Below are positions 23,344 through 34,628 of a stretch of DNA of 64,000 nucleotides, piece by piece. The stretch is from positions 310,001-374,000 of the forward strand of contig NBAY01000028.1 of the NCBI GenBank assembly GCA_002794775.1. Reading direction: 5' to 3'. Each line of letters begins with the position of its first letter. The first letter of the stretch is position 1. The notes under the pieces are model-generated. The model saw only the letters and a list, made by a program, of their open reading frames with translations. It made no database searches and was not told where the DNA came from. Position numbers and translations under genes: made by a program. The DNA comes from Porodaedalea pini (taxonomy: Eukaryota; Basidiomycota; Agaricomycetes; Hymenochaetales; Hymenochaetaceae).

Positions 23344-23807
23344 TATGAGGGATCAAGCTTCAATGATTGGGAATCCGCGGGCGGAGACCATACCAACCCT
23401 CGATCCTCTACGCTTCAAGGCGTTCCCGTTGTTGATCCCCCGACACATATCGAACGGTATGACTGGGAGTCCCTGTTATTCGTTCTTATACATGGATCGG
23501 CTGTCGCCAGGGAGCTAGAGGAAAGGTCGTCGACCAGAATGCTCTGCTCGACTGGCTTGATCTTGACCGTGAAAGGATAATCGGGCAAAAGTGTCTAATA
23601 CTTCAGTTCGGGTCTCCACCCACTACCGACCACTACAGTGGCATTCAAGACTGGATCGACTCGATAGTCGAGTTGTTCGCCGCAGGACGCTCTGCATTGC
23701 ATAAGGACACAAGCGCCCGTAGATCTTCTGCGGCGGGGCAACAAAGTCCGTTCAGAGTGGACATGTCGGTTCCCTTCGATAACCTCACACTAGGTGAAGA
23801 AATCTAG
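23344..23807 (+). pseudogene. FunK1-like fungal kinase, decayed copy 2 (C-lobe)
   Basis: After a plausible acceptor (ttttcactcag) the frame encodes an N-terminal segment ending GVPVVDPPTHIERYDWESLL, then FVLI. This is the FunK1 C-lobe signature, with the same ERYDWES core as copy 1. Around 23490-23500 the frame shifts by one base. The homologous sequence then continues as VVDQNALLDWLDLDRERIIG and IQDWIDSIVELFAAGRSALH to a stop at 23805-23807 (FDNLTLGEEI). No kinase N-lobe or catalytic loop is seen upstream. It may be a pseudogene or the C-terminal exon of a damaged gene. Confidence 0.6.
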
Positions 23808-24972
23808 CTATTCAAAGTTGAGGGAGATTTTCTGGAGGTAAACTTTCTAAATTTGACTATGCTTTTTTTGCTAAGCATGTATGCTCCCTACTTAGATCCT
23901 AGCTCGGGGGGCGGGGGGGAGGGGGGTGCAGAAGCAAGAATACGGGCTTTCGCCGCATGGGATTGGATAGAAGGGTATTATGCATTTGCGTAGTTCTCGG
24001 ACTATTTTTTGATTCCTAAGCAGGGAGTGCCCGTGATTGTAAAATGATTTGCCCCAAAACAGTGGACGTTAGTAAATATCAGTGACATCGTTTACAGTGC
24101 CGCATCTCAGTCACCGCTAGAGGCTCCTCCCTATTAAACAACCTACATAACACGTTTGCTACCTAGGCAATCACGATCAGAGGGAAATATCGAATATTCC
24201 AGGACGGGAGCAACCCTCCTCCCCTACACCACTCGCTCTTGCTGACCACTACATACGGATTCGGACCAAAGCGAGGATCAACTTATTTGGCTTAGGCCAT
24301 TCTGCGAAACGTGAGGGCAATATTAATTACGCAGGCTGAACAGCTACGGACGGCCAGGAGATCCCTGATACCGTAGATACTCGATAGGCAAAGATGTCAC
24401 GCCATAGGGTAAGATGATCGAAGGGTACCCAAAGTTGCGGGTGATTTACTGGAGGTAGAATTTGTATAAACCATTCTCCCTTGTCTGTGATAACGGCCCT
24501 CCTTTCAAATGTTCTTAGGTAGGCTAGTAAATGAGAGGACGAGAATTTTCATTTGAATCCGAATACATAGAAGCCGTTATTCTTAGCTGCATCGAACTCG
24601 ACTGTTTGTTTCCGCTTCTTCTAAGATGCCGTCTACCACGACAAACATATCTTAGTCCCGATTCAAGTATAAAATGCACCTCAGTGGTGGATAAGACACG
24701 CTAATAACAATCGCTGCTATTCCTGAAACACCTTACTCCCACGTTTCAACGTCTCGTTCTTGAAAGTCCGTTTTATTTTTAAAGTTCCTAACTACGCTGA
24801 AACAGGGTAAGAAGCGTCAACAAGGAAGGCGGCGATGCTCAGCTCCGTCCTTAGTTTAGTTCAGAACACAAAGTACACAGCCTAGTACAGCCGTGCATCA
24901 CATCGTTCACAATAGAGAACAAAAGAAACCTACGGTCCTTTGTGGTAGTCCAAAAATACTTCACAAAACGTA
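23808..24972. other. Intergenic with a G-rich run
   Basis: No gene recognised. 23906-23926 is almost pure G. A segment near 24400-24460 (gggtgatttactggaggtag) resembles the 3' end of FunK1 copy 1 (gggagatttactggaggtag) and may be a third tiny remnant. Confidence 0.4.
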
Positions 24973-27458
24973 TCACAGCACGCCACCGACGTCATGGATA
25001 AGCGGCACGATCTGCTTCGGCAGGAACGGGTTCGGGCTCACCGCCGCGAATGCGGTCGCGGAGCCGGTCGATTTGAATGTCGTCGGAGAGGGGATCTCAA
25101 GTGGGCCGCTGCCGAACGTCGAAGAGACAGACTCGATGGGGAAGGGCTGTGCTTCCGTGTTGAAGACGACTGCGTGGAACGAAGACGAGCACATTGTGAT
25201 AAGTATGGAATGGATGGAGGATAAACAGAAGATGGGAAACGCACAGTTGTCGAGGCTGATATGCTCCGGGTCGTCGAACGTGAGGAACCTGCAATCGAAG
25301 AATAAACCCCACATAACATTAAAGAACAAAAAAACAAACACGCACAAATACTTCATCACCTCCGCAAAGAAGAAACTCTCCGTATCATCAATGAACGGCG
25401 AATTCGTCTCCGTCACGTTATCAATGCCCGCATATGCATTGTTCACCTTCAAGAACTTGTTCATACTGTTCGCCGCGTCGAGCGCACGCTGGAAGTACTT
25501 CACATCTCCCGTCACGCGCCACGCATAGAAGTTACTTTCAAGCACCTCCGGGCGCAGGATGTAGTCCGCGCCGCCGTTAAAGATGTAGAATCCGTGCTCG
25601 TTGTAGAAGGCTAGGTCAGACGGCGCGGGAGCGGTCCCGCCGGTGAAGTTGCCGTCAGGTGCAATCCATGCGAAGGTCTCGGGGCCGATGCCAGTGCTAA
25701 ATGGGACATAGTAAGTATATGCTGCAAAAATAAGTAAAGCATGCTCACACGGTACTCTGGTAAGTGTTCCAGCAAGCTTCAACCAGTTCAAGCGCGACGT
25801 CGACAATGGTGTCATTGTCCAGCAGCCTTCCACCTAGAAGCCAGTTCCCGCCGTAAAAGCACGCGAGGTGTGAACCGATATGGCGGATGAGACGGTTATC
25901 ATCGAAGTCTGCGAGGTAGGTGTGGTTTCCCACTGTCGACGTCTAATCAGGGAAAGTTGAATAATTTATAACTTAGTTGACGAATGGAGCCCTATATTTC
26001 GGCTGCTTACACTCTTTAGGAACTTGATGGACGAATCGACCGCTAGCCGCCATTCGTCAATGAAAGTCGGGTCCGACGTCCCAGTCAAGATGGGATACTT
26101 GAGGAGATACTCAAAATAGCTGTCACTGCCTCCGCCCCACGTCTGCAAGATGTTTCATTGAGCCTTTCAAGGAATATTCAGAGCAGAAAAGGTACTTACG
26201 ACGTATCCACAGTCAAATTCGCCCGTAGACGGATCGATGCATTGCGCAGCAAGTCCAGGCAGGGGGTCGGCGAGGCTGATGATATGCCGAACGGATTTCT
26301 CGGTAAGATTTCGGTACGTGTCGTTGCCGGTGAGCTTACTACAGACAAATCGTAAATAATGTGGGTATTAGGGCTGAAGAAAAGCCGAAAGAAGCACGTA
26401 CGAGAGTAAGGACCACTCGAGAGTGAGCTAATGAAGATCGTCAAAGCCATATTAGTCCGTGCATTTGAGAACGGATGGACGGCTTACTGTTCCGGCTTCG
26501 GCGATGTTAGTCTATTATCCGCATGAAATGTCGAGTCAAGTCACGGCTATAATTCACGCGAAGAAAATGACATACAGCTGCGATTACCGGCTGGTTCGTC
26601 GTGAAGTTCATCTCTCCAAACGGCAACGCGTTATCCTAAGAGAGGTCAGGAATATCGGAAGAAGAAATTGAATCAGAAATCAGAAATTGCGCAGAAAAAC
26701 GGAGACCGCAAAAACCGGTAGAACTCACTCCAACCCACGCAAAGGCCATCTTGTCCGCGACTTCCTTCGCTTTCTCAACAAGTACGGTGTGTTTCGACCC
26801 ACTGAGTTCGAATGCGCTAAGCAAGCCACCGACATATCGGATCGTTGTCTCAAACACGCTGCAAAATAAGGAGCGATCACGGCGTTCGTTAGTACAAACC
26901 CCCATTACTACCACAGAGAGTGCGAACCTAACGGTCTCATTAACCTGGGATTCACTGAAGTCGATATTGGCACTGAAATTGACAGCTTGATTGAAGAAGT
27001 CCTAAGTGTCGCGAGTGGTCGGGTCAAGAGATTGTCAGTCATTCAATTAGGAGAATTCCGAGAATACTCACGTCGAAGCCCATGATGAACATAGTGGCCA
27101 TGCCGTCCACGATCGTCGCGCCCCAACCATTGCGCCCGTCATTGAAAGTCTCGCTCACAGGCTGGAGATCATCATGGCCGTACGCGAACTTCCTACAAAA
27201 CGCAGTGCGCGAAAGAAAGACGCGTCAGATGAGCAGGCTATACGCGTTTGAGTCGCGTGGCACGCCATTACAGACGGCCCTGGACGCGAACACGCACATG
27301 TACGTTGTGTACGCATCGGAGAACATCGTCTTTATAAGCTGGGCATTGCTAGAAGCCGTTGAGGGTAGCGTCAACCCTGGCTTCTGCACCGGTCCAGCGT
27401 TTGACGCGCTAGCAAGCGCGACAGCTGCAAGCAGCGCGCGTTTTGACTTCGAAAACAT
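24973..27458 (-). CDS. Secreted GH47 class I alpha-1,2-mannosidase
   Basis: Calcium-dependent alpha-1,2-mannosidase that trims N-glycan mannose in the secretory pathway or outside the cell. Thirteen exons give 550 residues: 27458-27298, 27192-27072, 27001-26928, 26858-26729, 26635-26576, 26511-26488, 26427-26402, 26338-26200, 26142-26011, 25942-25749, 25696-25346, 25288-25245 and 25169-24973. Residues 1 to about 21 form a signal peptide (SKRALLAAVALASASNAG). Family hallmarks are FAYGHDDLQPVSETFNDGRN, GWGATIVDGMATMF, WGGGSDSYFEYLLKYPIL, GADYILRPEVLESNFYAWR, DDTESFFFAEVMKYL and the calcium-ligand threonine in VFNTEAQPFP. All phases close, so the gene looks functional. Exons 6 and 7 are only 24 and 26 nt. 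Confidence 0.95.
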
Positions 27459-28672
27459 GGGCGCGTTGGGCAGTCAGAGCGATAGCAAAGGAGCGGGTTG
27501 CAGGCGGCGAGGAAACGAGTGGGGGCGAGGGCCAGTGGTCCGGGATGACCTCGACGAGGAGAGAAAACGAAAAGTTAGGGTACTAGCAGCTCGGCAGAGC
27601 ACTAGTGGGGACCAGTCCAGATCAAAAGGACTAGCATTTATATACACTGCTCATCTTCGTCGAGATCCATAGCAGAAAACGTCGGCAATAAGGCGAAGAT
27701 GGAAGGCTCTGTCCGAACGACAGCGCACGTAGAAGCGCGTAAATTTAATCAGAAGCCCGCCGCTAACACTTCCGTAGGATCTACTGTGAGCAAAAAATAG
27801 AAAACAAGGACACGGCTCGGACGCACAGGCAATTGTTTCCACTCCTCTCTGAGTCCCATCGCGGTCCACTCGTTTGCTGCTAGTCTTGTGACGGCGCGAA
27901 GTGCGCTGGCGGCTTTGCGAAGCGGCGACATGAGATCAGGGCAAGGAGGAAGGAGTCCGGAAATGGAAGAGAAAGAGCGAGAGCACGAGGCACTGGTGTT
28001 GGGTGTATCGCTTAAGGCGCTTCGCAATTATTTATGACGATCCACATGCCTGATAACGGCTGGCATTTCCAACGAGAACGGGGCGGTCGGCACGACGAAC
28101 GAGGAACTAGGTGAGAGAAAGGGTTAAAGATGTTTCGGAGAAGAGCGTACCAGCCGTTCTGCCGCATGTGCAAACGCATTCATACTAAGAGAGTTTCTTC
28201 TCTTTCTTCAGCTATCAAATGGCACTAGAGGGTGTCTCTTGTTCCCATTTTATCGACTCATTGACTACCTCGACGTGTCAGGGGACGGATTGGAGCTGAG
28301 GTCTATTCTGGACCACTCAGCCGTTCAGATGCTGCAAAACCTTGGTGGATGCATGGACTCCTTTAGCCACCTATTCTTATCATCTGACTCGTCTTGCAAA
28401 AATAGCAAATGTCTAGGCAGTAGACTGACATGGTCACCTCAGACTAAGTCCCGTACTTGACCAACCACCCTCAAAGCGTGTTAACACAAAGTTAGATGCC
28501 TTACTCAACAAACTACTAGAAGCAAGGCAATTAAGCTTAGACTCCCTGCACACCAATCGGTCATATATCGGGGGTGACCCAAAGGCCCATCTAGGCCAGA
28601 AGAAAGGAGATAAATAGAACAATAGACTACATGTGAACAGATGATAATACAACATCCCAGGAAAGAAATCGT
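27459..28672. other. Intergenic region between GH47 and H2B
   Basis: It holds the GH47 upstream region and the H2B 3' side. No coding frame with recognisable content was found; the short minus-strand frame at 27749-28027 has no domain. Confidence 0.4.
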
Positions 28673-29279
28673 CTACTTCGCGTTCACACTCGAGAACTAG
28701 AGAAGAACGAGTAGAATGAGTACGGTACGCAGGTTGAAGAGCGAGTTGGTAGACATACCTTCGTCACCGACTTGGTTCCCTCAGAGATGGCATGCTTGGC
28801 GAGTTCACCAGGCAGGATGAGGCGCACGGAGGTTTGGATTTCTCGTGACGAGATAGTCGACTTTTTGGAGTACGACGCGAGCTCTGAAACACGCAAAGGT
28901 CAGAAAGCGTGCAAAGCCGAAGAGAAAAGACAACGCACTAGATGCCTCGCCTGCAATCCGCTCGAAGATGTCATTGACAAAGGAGTTGAGAATAGCCATC
29001 GCCTTGTTGGAGATACCGGTATCGGGGTGGACCTGCTTGAGGACTGAAGACACGTCAAGTTAGTCAAATGCGTTCGACGACAGTCGAAGACAACAACATA
29101 CCCTTGTAGATGTAAGACGCATACGTCTCCTTGCGCACCTTGCGCTTCTTCTTCTTCTCGCCGTCACCAGCCGCAGTCTTCTTCGCAGTCTTAGCCGCAG
29201 GCTTGTCTGCGACAGTCTTCGCGGGAGCCTTGGAGGCAGTCGGGGCCTTGCCAGCAGTCGAAGCGGGTTTGGGGGCCAT
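28673..29279 (-). CDS. H2B: Histone H2B
   Basis: Core nucleosomal histone, 143 residues. Exons are 29279-29102, 29043-28939, 28883-28759 and 28696-28673, and all phases close. The Lys/Ala-rich tail ([16 protein letters not shown]) precedes the histone fold ([81 protein letters not shown]). The last microexon (24 nt) supplies FSSVNAK. It is divergently paired with H2A, 342 bp away, the arrangement conserved across fungi for coordinated S-phase expression. Confidence 0.98.
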
Positions 29280-29621
29280 TGCGAGTGAATTGAGTTGTTA
29301 AGTTGGTAAAGGCTGGGCTGTATGTGGTGGTAGCGGGCGCGTCGAAGATATGGTCAGACACGAAGGAGCGTGCGCCATACTTAAAGCGAGCCGTGGTTTG
29401 TCTGTGTTTGGTCAAGTCGCGTTATCTGCACGGTGTGACGCAACAGTAACGCGTTGGTTCTGCTGCAATTCTAGCATAGCCACGGCCGCTACCTTATAAG
29501 AACGAGTCGCGTCGACCACAATCTATCTCTCAACTTTTCTCGCCGCGCATACCATCGTCGCCCGACACCCTCAACTTAACCTTCTACTACCACCACCACC
29601 ACCAACTACTCAACAACAACA
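29280..29621. promoter_or_regulatory. Bidirectional H2A/H2B promoter
   Basis: A shared 342-bp divergent interval. On plus, a TATA-like cttataag lies at about 29492-29499, some 125 nt before the H2A ATG, followed by a ccaccaccaccacc-rich leader. On minus, a tttaag element lies near 29380, about 100 nt before the H2B ATG. Shared control of both histones is inferred from the arrangement. Confidence 0.6.
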
Positions 29622-30196
29622 ATGTCTGGCAAGGGCAAAGCTGGCAAGTCCGGAGGCAAGTCTGGCGACGCTTCCAAATCGCAGTCACGCTCTGCGAAGG
29701 CTGGTCTCCAGTTCCCCGTCGGTCGTATCCACCGTCTTCTCAAGCGCGGCAACTATGCGCAGCGTGTTGGTGCAGGTGCTCCTGGTGCGTTTGAATTTTT
29801 AACATGTTGTCGAGAACTTCAAGTTTGATTCGATTATATGCAGTCTACCTTGCTGCCGTCCTCGAATACCTCGCAGCCGAGATTCTCGAGCTTGCTGGTA
29901 ACGCCGCTCGCGACAACAAGAAGCAACGTATCGTTCCCCGTCATCTCCAACTCGCCATCCGCAACGATGAAGAGTGCGTCTTCTCTTGCTTTTCCCTTAT
30001 CTCAAGCTTACGCTTGGCTTCAGGCTGAACAAACTCCTCGGCAATGTTGTCATCTCGCAGGGTGGTGTCGTACCATTCATCAACCCCGAGGTTTGTCTTT
30101 TACTCTGACCCATCACTTGCTCTTCGCTGACCGGTGTTTCTCCAGCTCCTGCCCAACAAAACTGCAAAGGGCAAGAAGGAGTCTCAGGAGGTGTAG
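29622..30196 (+). CDS. H2A: Histone H2A
   Basis: Core nucleosomal histone, 136 residues. Exons are 29622-29784, 29844-29973, 30024-30090 and 30146-30196, and all phases close. The histone fold is clear: [80 protein letters not shown]. The C-terminus ends SQEV, the SQ(E/D)-hydrophobic motif that in fungal H2A is the DNA-damage phosphorylation site, so this canonical H2A also serves as H2A.X. Confidence 0.98.
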
Positions 30197-32219
30197 ATTC
30201 TCTATTGCGTCGTTTACTGGGTTTTGTATCATTATGCATCCTGTATTTGTGCCTTTACCTTTATTACCTTTGCTTTAAACATCTGAAGGTTGAACTCGTG
30301 AGAGGTCTGATTGTTTTGAAGCCGTGAGAAAGTAGCATCTTGACTTCGGTTAACACGTTCAAAATTTGTACGTGCACGACCGTACGCTAACGTTTACTTG
30401 ACTGGAACACTTGGTACCGGAGTTGTTCGTCGCCGCAATTGCCGTCTGCCAGTTGGCGCTGCATCTTATTGATCAACTCGTCTTGTATGTGCCAAGATGC
30501 GGTGAGAAATTTCAATCGATGGATTTTTCGCATGCATTACTGTTTCCGTGACATCCCGATCCAGACATACTCCGATAGTCTGATCCTCTGACAGACATTA
30601 ACTGCTGGACGTGTTGGAGGAAAGGATTCTCAGGGGTAACAGCTCAGACTGACCAAAGATACGGCGTTCGGCGTAGTAGCACGCTTTCATCTGAAAAGTT
30701 CGACTTAGTTGCACCTGTATTGCCCTCCAAATGGACTGTTCATTTCTTGATGAATGCTTCGCGGCTTTGTTGTTGTCGTCCTACCAAACAGTGTCGACCG
30801 AGAACAACTTGAAGAACCGATTACATATTCTTGGCGGTCCTCGATGTTTTCCGTACTCTTGCGGTAGGCGCTCCGGTTAACTGTAGTGAGCAAGGTAGCC
30901 CTCATACCACTGTATGTCCGAATCATCATCATCGATGGTGGAATCTTGTAATCAACTCGTCCTTTCTAGATGTATGTGATAAAGCCAAGAAAGTTGGCTA
31001 GTCTTCACTGAGCACCTCCGAGCTCCAGTTGGTCTTGATAATTTCAATGTCTGAACCACACAACCCTGACCGTACTATGTAGTGTCAATGCTATTTCCCT
31101 GACTTTCAAGCTGGTTATCGATTTATATCTCTGGCTGCGTGGTGATCCCACTTCTCGACCATCAACTCGACTCGCTTTCAAATTAGCCGAACCTATCACA
31201 TTTGAACTCACCGCCACAACACCTATACTGCCTCCTGCATGTCGAATTCTCCAAGACATTGAAGATGATAACGCTCCGCGCGCGCATGCGTGTCTCTCCA
31301 CCCGCAGCTGCCTTGGCCACCTGTTGTGTGAGTTCTCTCTTATCTTTGAGAACATTCTCCGAGCACGCGTACGACATATGCGCACCCGTTCGCGCCTTCA
31401 ATTGCAACCAAGCCCGCTCAAAACCCGCCTCGCGATGGCCTTTCGCTGTCAGCACCCCGTGTCGATGTTCACGTTATCTCCGGTCGTCCTCTACGTACGA
31501 CGGATGACGGACGACGGACGTGCTCGTTTTACCAGGTTCTTTTCTGAGCGAGCCGACGTAATTTCGTCGTCTTCCAGATCCATGAGCGCATCTCGTCGAT
31601 CCCGGAACACGTCAACTCGAGACGAAGAGGACATGTTGTCGCGTGTCTGCGCCGCCTTACCCCGAGGCTCCGACGCGCAGACAGTTGTAGAGTGCTCAAC
31701 GAATCAGGATTCTCATTAGCAGGTGTGTGTCTTAGCCGAACTTCTGATTTAGACAAGAAGCAAACAACGCGTACATATTTTTTTTTTCCGCTAGAAGACC
31801 TTGGCTCCCATAACCGACGCGCCACCGACGTTTTGACTGCAAGGTTATTCATAAAAAATCTTGACACGGCCTCCGGTCGCACCGTCGTGGCTATCCAAGC
31901 ATCGTTTCGAGTACCGAGTAAGCCTCCGCTGTCCTTTCGTTGTCTTATCTCTTCATAATGTCTGAGAACTTCCATCAATCTCTCGTCAGCGATATTCGCG
32001 CGCCATTTGCCAAGGGCCTTGCGCAAAACAACGGGGAGCTGACGATGATCGGGTATAAAATGTTCGAAGCGAACCGCTAGAATAGCATTCGACGAGTTAA
32101 CCCCAAAATAAGCGTTGTCTTCCGAGGCAGTCACTGCACTAACAGGATAATAAGTAGACTCGGTGCAGTAAACACATCCGGTCTGAGACTCACCGTTCTC
32201 CTTCCACTCGTTATCCGTC
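30197..32219. other. Intergenic, nothing firmly recognised
   Basis: About 2 kb between H2A and the first PIN-like gene. One long minus-strand frame (31529-32395) overlaps the first exons of that gene; it has no recognisable domain and is not called. Confidence 0.4.
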
Positions 32220-34073
32220 ATGGCGCCCAATATTCTCCTGCTGGTCGGGACTGTGCTTTTGGTAGGCCTTTGTTTCAAATGACGATGCACTATCTTGTGG
32301 CTTACAAGGGTCATTTCATGTAGGCTATCGCTGAGGTTTTCCTGCTTTGTTTCGCTGGATATATTCTTGCTCGTATGGATATCCTCAATAAGCAAACCCG
32401 AAAGCAGGTCAACCGCCTCAATACGTCGATCTTTACTCCAGCTCTATTATTCACTAAAGTCGCCTTTTCCCTTACTGCGTGTAAGCAAGCTCTGTGTCGT
32501 TGTCTGTTCCAGACGCTGACCGTGTTCATCCTTACACCAGCTGAACTCAAAGAACTATGGATAATACCTGTTCTCTTCATTATAGTCACCTCTGTTTCTG
32601 CGGGTGTCGCCTACCTCATGGGCTTGATTCTCCGTGTGAAACCGACACACAGGTGTGCCATCATACTTTGCTATCTATTCATTCGCGCTAATAATATTGA
32701 AGGAACTTCGCGATGGCTGCGGCCATGTTCATGAACTCGAATTCGATGCCAATCGCACTCATGCAAAGCTTGATCGGCACTGTCTCGGACTTGAAATGGA
32801 CTGAGAATGATACGCAGAGCGATATGCTAGGTCGCTCGCTCACATACCTCGTCCTTTACAGTACACTCGGGAACATTGCACGATGGAGCTTCGGCGTGAA
32901 GATTCTCGAGAGGGCAGATGATACCGCCTCGGAGAATGTAATCGAAGGGAAGGAAATTGACATTGAGTCTCAACCGTCAGCTTTGGACATCACGAACGAC
33001 GGCGCTCCGCTTTCGCACAGTCGTACACCTTCAGACATTACTGCAACTGGAGACACTGACGGAGCTCGTCCGCGTAGCCAAGACGGTCCACCGATATTTT
33101 ACTTATCCGACGAGCCTTCGCGACCCGCTGCCAGCCTTCCTGCAGTATCCTCGACGACGCTCCAACAGCCTAGTTCGTGTACACCACTCTCGACAAAAAG
33201 TTCATCCGCGACTCTTGCCCCTCTCACTCTCGTCACCGCCATGGAGGCCAAGTCTCAGCCAAAACCTCCCGTTCTTGCAACGTTTCCCACGCCCTTCCAG
33301 CGCTTCGCGGGTGGTCTGAGGCGATTCTGGTGCGGTTTCTACAACTTCATGACCACGCCGCTCTGGGCCGCCCTCCTCTCCATCATCATTGCCCTCATCC
33401 CGCCAGTCCAGGATCTGATATCCAATCACATGCCCCCGGTACGGCAGGCTCTCGAGTCCGCCGGTGATTGTTCGATTCCACTCACTCTCGTCGTGCTCGG
33501 CGCATATTTCTACACGCCCCCGCCTAGGGGTACCGTGTTGCCTCCTCTCAAGGAGAGATTGCGTAATATGTTCAGGTTCCGGAGATCTGAGGCCCCAGGC
33601 GTTGCACCAAACGGTGGGAAAATGCAAGCGTCCCGGCGAGAAGCGCACTATAGCCATTGCTGTTATTTCTCGACAGTTGCTCTGCCCACTGGTCGTTCTC
33701 CCTTTGATGCTGGTGTTCGTTCGTTTCGACGTACCGAGGGTGTTTTCTGAGTATGTGCTTATTCCATATCCGCTGTTCAGCCAGTTAATGCGTGTATTTC
33801 CGGCAGTCCGGTTTTCGTCGTCTCGAACGTGTTACTTGTCTCCGCCCCGGTTGCATTGACTCTTGCGCAGGTAATTTGCATTATTACTTTCGGATACTGC
33901 GGCGGTCAACTGAATGCTGGCTCTTCTCTTTTCTATAGATGTCTTCCAAGACCGGTGCGAGCGATGGCTTCGAGCGTTTGCTTAGTACAACTATTTTCTG
34001 GTCGTACTGTGTTGTCCTGACTCCCGTCACAATCGTTTACGTCGCTCTTGGTCTCCTATTTGCCAAGATGTAG
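32220..34073 (+). CDS. Auxin efflux carrier-like (PIN-like) transporter, copy 1
   Basis: Membrane transport protein family (Mem_trans), with about ten membrane helices in two bundles around a long hydrophilic loop. Exons are 32220-32261, 32324-32480, 32541-32652, 32703-33529, 33576-33750, 33807-33870 and 33939-34073, giving 503 residues. Family segments are AEVFLLCFAGYILAR, NSNSMPIALMQSLIGTV, CSIPLTLVVLGAYFY, PVFVVSNVLLVSAPVALTLA and STTIFWSYCVVLTPVTIVYV. The loop (about residues 140-290) is Ser/Pro-rich. The frame closes only if a 46-nt intron at 33530-33575 is assumed; otherwise one extra base near the A-run at 33619-33622 breaks it. It is tandem with a paralogue 556 bp downstream. The physiological substrate in fungi is unknown. 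Confidence 0.88.
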
Positions 34074-34628
34074 CGATAATGCGGCTTGACCTCTCCCTCC
34101 CTTATATTCTCCTTCCTTTGTCCTGCAGCCTTTATAGATAGACACGTCCTTACCCTGCTTTCTCGCCCATTCTCTTTCAGTTTCACAACATAGATTTCAT
34201 GGCTAATACACAAGCACCCCCCTTTTAGATCCGCGTCTCCATCTCTTCATCAAGTCATTTTACTCTGGTCCCTTTGCTCTCGCTCTACCCTACTACTAGT
34301 ACTGGTACTATCCCGCCAATGTAGCATTACGATATCGTGGCATCCCGTACTCAGATTTTTCTGCTTTTCCCACTCGAGGTTGGGGGTGTACTCCGCCGCG
34401 ATGCGTAGTGTATGCATACATATAGATTTTTCTTTTTTCAGACTTCTATAGAGAATTTCCGGTTTGATGTCTTTGACCGCGACGGTCGCAAGTCAGCGGT
34501 CCCGCGTGTGCGTGATCCGCATCAGAGACACGCACGTGCGCGTACGTCACAGAAATGTCAAATTCGCCGCTGGTCGGGACGTAGCCAAAGCTTGTTCTCC
34601 TCTCTCATCTCGCGCGTTGCGGCCATCC

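Noticed and set aside
31529..32395. A 288-codon minus-strand open frame, the longest non-domain frame in the window.
   Set aside because: It overlaps the first two exons of the PIN-like gene, has no recognisable domain, no introns in an intron-rich genome, and an Arg/Ser-rich C-terminal half. A real orphan gene cannot be excluded.
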